Part shown: positions 9,149-18,400 of the stretch, one piece after another
How the letters are laid out: each line of letters begins with the position of its first letter
Numbering within the stretch: the first letter of the stretch is position 1
Assembly: GCF_004342885.1 (NCBI RefSeq)
Contig: NZ_SMAB01000009.1
Coordinates: 22,711-86,710 of the forward strand
Direction: 5' to 3'
Origin: Tepidibacillus fermentans
Lineage (GTDB): Bacteria; Bacillota; Bacilli; Tepidibacillales; Tepidibacillaceae
Length of the DNA stretch: 64,000 nt
Made by a program: the position numbers and the translations under genes
The notes under the pieces: model-generated
The model's input: the letters and a program-made list of their open reading frames with translations, nothing else
Told to the model about the DNA's origin: nothing
Databases searched by the model: none

Positions 9149-9769
9149 TTACTTAACGCCGTTAGAATAATTTAAGAAAAGAGTATTAGCAATTTCTTGT
9201 GGAAGTTGTTGATTTACAAAATTGAGCCCTACCCACGATAAAACTGTTTCATCAATAGAGCGCCAATTTTTTAAAATCGGCAATAAATCTGCACTATTGT
9301 TTACATCTTGAAGCCCTAAAACACAAACCCCATAACTTCTTTCTCCCCATATTGCCCATTTCATTGAAGGAGGTAGCCAAATAACGGTATAAGAATTGTA
9401 CAGCACTGCATCCGCTGGACTTTCCTCAGGTCCTAATTCAAGAACATCTAAATATTCATCGGGTGATAAATTGACAGGGAGTTTCATCCAATTATAATAA
9501 TTAAACTCTTTATAAAAATATTCTACTGGATTAGGATCTAACACTGCGGTAAGGACATAATCATCTTTTGTTTCTTTAGATAATTGCTGGATTATGCTCC
9601 AAAAATCTTTGTCCATTGCCCAGTCAAACTCTTCAAACAAAAAATAATTGAATTGTTCTCGGAATACCTGTTTAGGCAATCTATTTTCTATATAAAACGT
9701 ATCACTAGCTATTCCTATTAATTTATTAAACTCTTTTTTTTCCCTAACAAATAAAGTTTCTAAATTCAT
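9149..9769 (-). CDS. Putative immunity protein of displaced Rhs cassette 2
   Basis: This 206-residue soluble protein, rich in acidic and aromatic residues, has no signal peptide or membrane helix. I do not recognise its family. Notable segments are FEEFDWAMDKDFWSII, LDPNPVEYFYKEFNYYNW and SMKWAIWGERSYGVCVLG. It starts 10 bases after the stop of a toxin-tip reading frame, with GGGGGAGT in front of the ATG, the usual place of a cognate immunity gene in a polymorphic toxin cassette. The immunity role is inferred from position only. Confidence 0.65.
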   Translation of the reverse strand: MNLETLFVREKKEFNKLIGIASDTFYIENRLPKQVFREQFNYFLFEEFDWAMDKDFWSIIQQLSKETKDDYVLTAVLDPNPVEYFYKEFNYYNWMKLPVNLSPDEYLDVLELGPEESPADAVLYNSYTVIWLPPSMKWAIWGERSYGVCVLGLQDVNNSADLLPILKNWRSIDETVLSWVGLNFVNQQLPQEIANTLFLNYSNGVK

Positions 9770-9779
9770 TGGACTCCCC

Positions 9780-10833
9780 CTATTTTAACCTAATTTTTAA
9801 AGTCATTCTTTTGCTCCCTTTTGGATAAAAGTCTGCAGTTGAACCACCTGTGGATTTAGCACCGTCGCGAAGAACATATTTTGCACCATCTTTTGTCAGT
9901 ATTATTGTTTTTCCGTCTTTAGATATTGATTTTTTCCATCCATCTCTAAGTAGATTTTTTTCGAACTGTGCTTTAGATACATCAGTCGCTCTGTTAGCAT
10001 AACGACTACCAGATTTAGTCACATCTACATATTTAGAAGCTTTGCCTGTACCCTTAGTTCCACCTTTACCACTCGCAAAAAATTGTAAGTCTACTCTCAG
10101 TAGGTTCCCCGCATCTGCAGATTCATTCAGCCGGTTACTGTACCTGAGAGAGTTTGCCGCAAATCCAAAACCTTTTTGGGCTGCTTTTAAGAGTGCTTTT
10201 CCTCCACCGCCGGTAAAAATCCCTACTCCCGCCATCAGCCGATCGGTTACCGATAGCTTCCGTTCTGTTACTAAGTCCCGGCCAATAATCGCCTCTATTC
10301 CACTTTTAATATTGCCGACAACAGGGATGAAGTCAAGGGCCATCGATCCTGCTTGACGTTTAAAGGATGATGATGGCAATCGGAACTTTTTCCATTTCGG
10401 CAGTTTCTTCAATGAGTATCCTGCTTTAAAGTCAAATCCATACCTTGATGGCGTTGATTGATGATAAATATACCGACTTTGGACGGTTACGTTATTTTGA
10501 ACATCATATGGCTGTCTTACACCGGCTACCGATCGAAAATAGCTGCTTCTCATGGCGATGATTTCTTCTTTTGTCGGAGGGGGTGGCGTCACTTCTTGAC
10601 GACCACTTTCGCCTCCTGTACTCCCTCCAAGGCCCCCATATTTTACTAATGCCCTATAGGTTTGCGGTCCTGCGATGCCATCCACCGTGATATGGACATA
10701 TCTTTGAAAGTCGATGACTGCCCCTTCGGTTAGCGGACCAAAGTTTCCGTCAATGGGGCCTGGAGAAAATCCAACGTTCTTCAACATGGTTTGTAGGTCC
10801 GAAACAAACGGTCCTTCATCACCACGTTTTAAC
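9780..10833 (-). pseudogene. Displaced Rhs C-terminal cassette 2 with an unassigned toxin tip; 5' truncated
   Basis: Homology to the intact Rhs gene begins abruptly at 10833 (LKRGDEGPFVSDLQ), where an IS66 remnant abuts, and covers the peptidoglycan-binding domain and PT-TG segment. After FTGGGGK the sequence diverges, passes VDLQFFASGKGG and ends in an 85-residue basic tip: ATDVSKAQFEKNLLRDGW, then SISKDGKTIILTKDGAKYV, then RDGAKSTGGSTADFY. The alternating KDG strands suggest a small beta-rich RNase-like toxin, but I cannot name it. A frame of 335 residues is open from an internal ATG at 10787, but no Rhs shell or signal peptide remains. Confidence 0.8.
10200..10833 (-). repeat. Rhs C-terminal homology block, copy 2
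   Basis: This copy covers the peptidoglycan-binding domain, Pro-rich linker and PT-TG region. Homology to copies 1 and 3 ends near 10200 on the toxin side and at 10833 on the Rhs-core side, where it is cut by the IS66 fragment. Confidence 0.88.
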
Positions 10834-11658
10834 CTGGGAGACCAGCTACTTCTACATCCTATTTATGGCAGTATCAGACAGGAATAGAAGGACCGCCTAT
10901 CATCCTTTATGATTATCAGGAAACGAGAGCTGGGGAAAACCCGCAGAAATTCCTAAACGGTTTTCAAGGCTATTTGCAGGTGGATGGATACGCAGGATAC
11001 CATAAAGTGCCAAACGTAACCTTGGTTGGTTGTTGGGCTCATGCGCGTAGAGGATTTACAGACGCCCTAAGATCCATGCCCGCCAATAGCGTGAAACCAG
11101 TGACAGCAACAGAAGGCCTGAATTTCTGTAATCAACTGTTTGCGGTGGAACGCAAATTAAAAAAATTAGATCCCAAAGATCGGTATGAAGAACGTCTAAA
11201 GCAAAGTAAACCCATCCTAGACGCTTTTTTGTCATGGCTTCAAAAGCAAGAACAGCAAGTGTTGCCAAAGAGCGCACTAGGAAAAGCCATTGCATACTGT
11301 CTGAACCAATGGGACAAAATTAATAGCCTTTTTAGAGGATGGGCGACTGGAGATCGATCATAATCGCAGCGAACGCTCCATCAAATCGGTGGTCATAGGA
11401 AGGAAAAATTGGCTTTTCGCCAATACACCACAAGGTGCACGAGCAAGTGCCATCATCTACAGCATTGTGGAGACAGCCAAAGAGAATCAATTAAATCCAT
11501 ATTACTACCTTCGCTATCTTTTTGAGCAGCTTCCCAATATGGATTTGTCAGACAAGAATGCATTGGATCAAATGCTTCCTTGGTCAACCACACTCCCTGT
11601 TACATGTATTGCTTTTAATCAGCTAACTAAAGCCTTCAAAAAGGTGGGGGCTATTTGA
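10834..11658 (+). pseudogene. IS66 transposase (TnpC) C-terminal fragment, frameshifted
   Basis: The reading PPIILYDYQETRAGENP, VDGYAGYHKVPNVTLVGC and WAHARRGFTDAL is characteristic of the IS66 DDE transposase. The frame stops at 11361-11363; the true continuation (LEDGRLEIDHNRSERSIKS, then GRKNWLFANTPQGARAS) is in a neighbouring frame from about 11333. A small indel near 11330 therefore broke it. The N-terminal half, including the zinc-finger region and first catalytic Asp, is missing. Confidence 0.85.
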
Positions 11659-11664
11659 CGTTTA
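10834..11664 (+). mobile_element. IS66-family element, right part only
   Basis: The fragment starts at the junction with Rhs cassette 2 and ends in TTGACGTTTAC (11654-11664). That resembles the IS66 terminal repeat (family ends typically read GTAAGCGTC inward). No left end, tnpA or tnpB is present, so this is a one-ended remnant. Confidence 0.75.
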
Positions 11665-11665
11665 C

Positions 11666-11908
11666 CCAGAGAACAACCTTTCATTCATAGTGATCGTGGA
11701 TTTCAATATACTTCACTTGGATTTAAGTGGAGAATTGATGAGGCAAAGATGACTCATAGTATGTCACGTGTTGGTAGGTGTATTGATAATGCACCAATGG
11801 AACTTTGATGAACGACTTCAAAAATGACTAAACGGCCTCAGCCCTATGGAATATAGGGCCCAAGCCGCTTAGCTGATTTTAATTCCACTGTCTACTTTAC
11901 AGGGGGCA
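11666..11908 (+). mobile_element. IS3-family right-end fragment
   Basis: About 240 bases are over 95% alike by eye to 6645-6886 in the IS3 wreck upstream, including FIHSDRGFQYTS coding sequence and the right terminal repeat ending GGGGGCA. It begins directly after the IS66 right end. The shared start AGAGAACAACC suggests it carries the same internal-deletion junction as the first copy. Confidence 0.8.
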
Positions 11909-12091
11909 GTTCAGTCGTTTTACCGACCTTTTGGGACAGCCTCGCCTGTAACTTAAAGTTTAAATTAATTCTATTCTAGAGCCATCTAGTTCCTCTTCTG
12001 TTTCTTTAAATAGCTCTAGTAATCACTTAAATCTCTTAAAAATTCTTGTCTCATACTACAATCTCACCATTCAATTAATATAAGAAGTATA

Positions 12092-12463
12092 TTATTTAAC
12101 TTCCATATATATCCCATAGATTGTTAATTCTGTATTTTCATAGTCTACATCACATATTTCAGCTGGAAAAAAATCTTTGTGATTTATACAGGCGTTAAAT
12201 CTAACGATACAAAAATCAATAATGTCTTTATCTAATTCAAGTGTTAATATTTCAGAATTGTAATACATCTCCGAAGGTTGACCGCAATTGGTAATCTTAA
12301 TCTCTTTAACTTTTTTCATTGAATCTAATGAACTATTATGAACGCGAATGCAACTGTGGCCATTAATTAATGCTTCTTGAAACTTTGTTTTAAGTTCTAT
12401 AGCACCGTCATGATCGAACTCCATGTGTAGTGCATATTCATCATCTCTAAACATTCGTATCAT
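12092..12463 (-). CDS. Putative immunity protein of the intact Rhs toxin
   Basis: This 123-residue acidic soluble protein lies 10 bases after the Rhs stop and on the same strand, so it is almost certainly co-transcribed with it. The visible features are an N-terminal DDEYALHMEFDHDGAIEL and a C-terminal DVDYENTELTIYGIYMEVK. I do not recognise the family. Its position immediately after a polymorphic-toxin tip argues that it binds and neutralises that tip in the producing cell. Alternative starts exist (Met1 or Met4). Confidence 0.7.
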   Translation of the reverse strand: MIRMFRDDEYALHMEFDHDGAIELKTKFQEALINGHSCIRVHNSSLDSMKKVKEIKITNCGQPSEMYYNSEILTLELDKDIIDFCIVRFNACINHKDFFPAEICDVDYENTELTIYGIYMEVK

Positions 12464-12473
12464 TTTATCACCT

Positions 12474-15400
12474 TCACCTTAACCTAATATGAACATTCTT
12501 TATAACTTCCATATTACCATTTAAAAATTCAAAGTGTACATGGGGACCAATATTTCCGTGCCTTCCGTGGATATCATTAGGTTTAGCTCTAAATTGCCGT
12601 GAACCATCTCGACTTCTCCACTTACCAGGAGACACTTCAATATAATCTTTACCGAGAAATTTCCTTTTTTCAACTTCTAAATTTGATTTCCTAATAACTC
12701 TACGATATTCAGTGATTTGTTTTGTATTGCTGGTAACCTTCTCTTTTTGGTAAAGCTTTCTATTAACTTTACCCTTACCCTTAGAAGCAAAGAACTGTAA
12801 GTCTAATTTTAATAGACCCGCATTACCCTTTCTACTAATCCCTAACTTTGGTGTCTTGGCAAATTTAAATCCAAATTTTAAACCTTTAAAGGCTGTTTTT
12901 CCTCCACCGCCGGTAAAAATCCCTACTCCCGCCATCAGCCGATCGGTGACGGATAGCTTCCGTCCTGTTACTAAGTCCCGGCCAATAATCGCCTCTATTC
13001 CACTTTTAATATTGCCGACTACAGGGATGAAGTCAAGGGCCATCGATCCTGCTTGCCGTTTAAAGGATGATGATGGCAGTCGGAACTTTTTCCATTTCGG
13101 CAGTTTTTTCAAAAAGTATCCTGCTTTAAGGTCAAATCCATACCTTGATGGCGTTGATTGATGATAAATATACCGGCTTTGGACGGTAACGTTATTTTGA
13201 ACATCATATGGCTGTCTTACACCGGCTACCGATCGAAAATAGCTGCTTCTCATGGCGATGATTTCTTCTTTTGTCGGAGGGGGTGGCGTCACTTCTTGAC
13301 GACCACTTTCGCCTCCTGTACTCCCTCCAAGGCCCCCATATTTTACTAATTCCCCATAGGTTTGAGGTCCTGCGATGCCATCCACCGTGATATGGACATA
13401 TCTTTGAAAGTCGATGACTGCCCCTTCGGTTAGCGGACCAAAGTTTCCGTCAATGGGGCCTGGAGAAAATCCAACGTTCTTCAACATGGTTTGTAGGTCC
13501 GAAACAAACGGTCCTTCATCACCACGTTTTAATATTTGTCCTGTCCAATTGCTTGATTCTGCTTGTCGCCCTGTCGGGTCAATGAATGCAAGTGGATTAT
13601 TATTAACATACACATATCGGTTTAAGCTTTGCGGGATATCCATCCAACCTGTAAATGTATCCTCTGATACAAAGCGCCCTTCATTTGGACTGTACCATCT
13701 TGCCGCAAAGTCAATGAGTCCTGCTTTTGCGTCATAGGATTTGCCTGTAAATCCAACTACATTGTATGGGGCTGCCATCTGTGTAAACAGGTTGCCGAAG
13801 GCATCATAGCGATATTTCATGATCGGTTCGCCAATGCGGTCGGTGACATCCATGATATTCCCTAACGCGTCTTCATGGTAATATAACAACCCACCCCGTG
13901 TACGTATGTTGCCTTCGTAGCCTTCTTGTTTGCGACCGTGGAATCCGAACATTTTCCGGGCGATCACTTGATCGGCCCCAATGTAATATTGGGCTAATGG
14001 CTGGCCGTTTTCGCCGTATTCTTTAAAGACATTGACACCATCGTATAAATATTGGGTCGTTTCTTGATAAAGGGCTTTGCCGAGCTTTTTCTTGAGACCG
14101 TTCTTTTCTCCTTTGCCGCGATTTATGGCATTTTCCAGTCCCTTTCCTCGGCCGTTGCCGATGAGGGAAGCATCATAATATTCTTGATCCCTTACGGCTT
14201 TTCTTCGTAAAGCATCATACTCGTATTCCACTTGGGAACCGTCTGGATAATATACTCCTTTTAGACGGTTATCTGTCGTATATTCATATTTGATAGTACC
14301 TTCTTTTGTTTCTTTTTCAATAAGGTTGCCATTCGCATCATAATAATAGTATTCGTCTCCTGCTTGAACAAGTTCATTCAGTTCATTATAGCGATATTTC
14401 GTTACTTTTCCGTCTTCTGACTGTTCAATCCGGTTGCCGACTTCGTCGTATTTGTATGTTACCGTGCGGACGGGCTTTTTGACGTAGTCTGGCGTTTCGT
14501 CGAAGGTGGTTGGGCCCTCTTCATAAAATTGATTCCAATCCTTTGGTCCTTTGCCAACTCCGTGATAACGCTCCGCTTGTTTTTCTTTCTTCTCTTTTTC
14601 GTTATTATTCGGTTTGTTCGACGTGTTCGCTTCTTGCTTCGTTGATTCCTCTTGATTCTGTCTTGCTTCGTCTGGTTTTCCGTTGTTACGGTTATGTTCA
14701 TCTGAAACCTCTTTCGCTTCTGCGATGGTGTTAAAGAAGCTTACGATTTCTTTCCAAATTTCTTTAAAGAAATTGATCACCTTCGTAAGGACGGCTTTTG
14801 CTTTTTCTACGATTTTACCGAAGAACGTTTTTTCTTCTTCTTTTGATGTAGTTTTGTCTTCGCTCTTTGCTTTTCTCTCTTTTGGAACGTTAGTTTCTTG
14901 ATCCGCTTCTTTTTCTTCTTGTCCTTTTATTGTTTCTGTCGCCTTTTGGCTATTTTCTCCAAAGATATAGCTGACAAAATTGGCGACAAATGAAGATTCT
15001 TCGGAGTCTTCCTCTTCACCGTCTTTTGATTGATCTTTCTTTGTCCCTTTTTTCTCGTTAGGCGGTGTATAAACGGTATTTCGAATTGCTTCGATTTTTT
15101 CTTTCGGGTAGGTTACTTCCGTTAAACGATTCAGCGCGTCATATTTGTATACGGTCTTCGCTCCGTCCTCTTCTACCTGAGTGAGACGGTTGCCAACTTT
15201 ATCATACGTGTAATGAAACGATGTAAGGAATGTTTTTCCTTGATGTTTGACAGATGTTAGTTGACTGTTTTCGTCGTATTGATAGGTTGTCTTGATGCCA
15301 TTGGCACGGGAGATGGTGGCGATTTGTCCCGCACCGTTATAAGTAAACGATGTCTCATTCTCGTCTGGATCAATGAGCTTGGTGATTTCATTGCGACCAT

Positions 15401-18400
15401 TATATTCATATCGAATGATTCGATCTTCCGGATCTTGGATTTGTGTGCGGTTGCCAGCGGCATCATATGTAAATCTTGTTGTTTTATTCAACTTCGTATT
15501 CGTCAATGCGGTTAAGCGATTTAACGCATCATATTCATAGATTTCCGTCGTAGCCGGGCTTGATGCTTTGATCATATTCCCAGCCGCATCATATGAATAA
15601 GTTAGTTTCTCGTCGCCTAAATCGATACTGGTCAACTCTTGGCGCTTGTTGTATGCATATTGAATCGTCTGTCCTTTCGGATCGATTTCTTGCACGAGGT
15701 TTCCAACTTTGTCATACACGTATTGGTGCACTTCGCCAAGGGCATTGATTTCCTTAATGACTTGACCAATGGCATCATAAACCCATTCCGTTTGATTCCC
15801 TTTGGCATCGATCATTTTTGTCATTTGTCCAAGTTGGTCATATAAATAAGTGGTTTGATTTCCTAAAGCATCTTTGACTTTTGTCAAGTTCCCAACCGAA
15901 TCATACTCATAGCTTGTAATACGGCCTTCCGCATCCTTAATGCTCTTAACATTCCCTACTTCGTCATACGTATAGGTAGTTGTATCCCCTTTTGGATTGA
16001 TTTCTTGGATTAAACGGTTCATTTTGTCATAAACAAATGTTGACGTATGATTTTGTTGATTGGTCATTTTAATCATGTTTCCGGCTTTGTCATAGCCATA
16101 AGAAACGGTATATCCTAATGGATCCGTTACTTTTACCAATCTCCCCGCTTCATCATAGTGAAACTTTGTCACAAAGCCTCGTTCGTCCTTAAAAGAATCA
16201 ACGTTTCCGACCTTGTTATAGGTAAAGCTGATCTTTTGTTGATGCGGATTGATTATCTCACGTAATTGGTTATTTAAATCATACTTGTAGTTCCATGTAT
16301 GGCCGCGAGCATCCATCAGTGCCGTCATGTTGCCGACAGCGTCATAGGACATCTTTGTCACAAACCCCTCGGGGTCGATGATTTCACGAATATTTCCAAC
16401 CTCATCGTACGAGATTTTAGTGATATGGCCAAGCGGATCCGTTATCTTCGTCAGCCTTTGCAGCGCATCATATTGATAGCTCGTTATCTCCCCAAGCGCA
16501 TTTTTCACAGATTTCAATAAGCCATTTGCTGTGTAGGAATATTCCGTTTTCCCTTTTAGAGGATCAATTTCCTTTATTAACTCCCCTGCTAGGTTATATT
16601 GGAATTCTGTTTTAGCCCCGTTTGGCTCTATGATCGACGCAACATTTCCGGCGGCATCATAGCCATATTGGACTTTTTGTCCTTTCGGATCGACGATTTC
16701 AACCATCCGGTCAAGTGCATCATACGTATATTGTGTGATAAATCCTTCCGCATCCTTGACAGAAGTCATTCTTCCCAGCTCATCATAGGTCCAAGAGGTG
16801 ATGTGTCCTTTTGGATCGATCGCCGACTCAAGTAAAAACCTTTCGTTAAATCGGTAAACAGAAGTTGCCCCACCAGGCTCTATCACCTTAACGCTTCGAT
16901 CAGATAAGTTGTATTCATACTTGGTTTCATGTCCTTCTTCATTCACATACTTCGTCATCCGGCCTAAAGCATCGTAAGAAAATGTGGATGCATTTCCTAG
17001 CGCATCCGTCACTTTCAGGAGATTTCCCACTTCATCATAAGCAAATGAATAGGCGGCTTTTAACGGATTGACGATCGCCGTAACGAGTCCAAGTGAATTA
17101 TACGTATAGGTGATTGAATGACCTTGTGGATCCGTTTCTTTAATAAGCTGGCCTATCTTATCGTATTGATAAGACGTTTCTTGACCAAGGGGATCGATTA
17201 CCTTGGTCACTTGACCTAGCGCATCGTAAGAGAAAGTGGTCGTGTTACCTTCTGGATCTGTCATTTTTGTCAGTTGCTGTAGTTCGTTATACTCATAACG
17301 GGTTACTCTTCCAAGTGGGTCTTTTATTTCGATGACATTTCCAAAATCATCGTACTGATAGCTTGTTTCAGCCCCTTTCGGATCACGAATACTCAATAAG
17401 TGGCCCATCTTGTCGTAAGAATACGTATAGGTTTCTCCTTTAGCATTCGTAACGTTCTTCGGAAATCCATTGGCATCATACGTGTAAGCCGTATAAAGCT
17501 TTCCGTTTAAGAACCGTTTTTCAAGCTTGTCCTTGCTATTGTATTGATATGTCCATGTTCCAAATGGCGTCACATGTTTGACAAGACGATCCAATGCATC
17601 GTATTCAAATGTTTCATCGTTCATGAATGAGCCCGATTGACTTTTCAACCTTCCTAACGGATCATACGTATAGGAAACGGTTGCTCCCAACGGCCCTTGA
17701 ATGTCTGTTAGTTGACCTTTGACATTGTAAGTGTAGGAGGTCGTTGCGCCATTCGGCTCCTTCTTGCGAATGACTTGCCCTTTCGAATTATATCGATACT
17801 CATAAACCGCTCCATTCGGCAGCTTGGCCTTTACCAGCCTGCCGTTTGCATCATATTCATAACGAATCGATTGGTTTTTGGCGTCTGTTATCGAAACAAG
17901 ACGGTCACCGTTATCATACGTATAAGTCGTAACGGAGCCGTTTGGCATCGTCACACTTTTTAAGCGGCCGACTTGGTCATAGGTGTATGAAATCGTTTGG
18001 CCTAATGGGTTAGTGACCGTTTTGAGCTGTCCATATGCATCATACGAATAGCGTGTGATTTTGTTGTTCAAGTCTTTAGACTCCGTCACAAGTCCTCGCG
18101 AATCATATCTGAATTCTTCTTTTTGCCCTAACGGATATTCAACAGATATTAAATTTCCTTTCGCATCGTATGTCCGCTTCCATACCCGTCCTTCTCCGTC
18201 TTTAATGATCATAGGCAATTGAAGATTGGAGTCATAGGTAATATTCGATTCTTCTCCTAACGATGACTTTTCCACTGTAATATGATGAAACTCGTTATAT
18301 TGAATGGATATCGTTTCAAGCGGTCCCGAAACATTGGTCAAGCGCTTTTGTTCGTCAAATGAATATGTGTATATGTTTCCAAGAGCATCTACTTTTTTCG

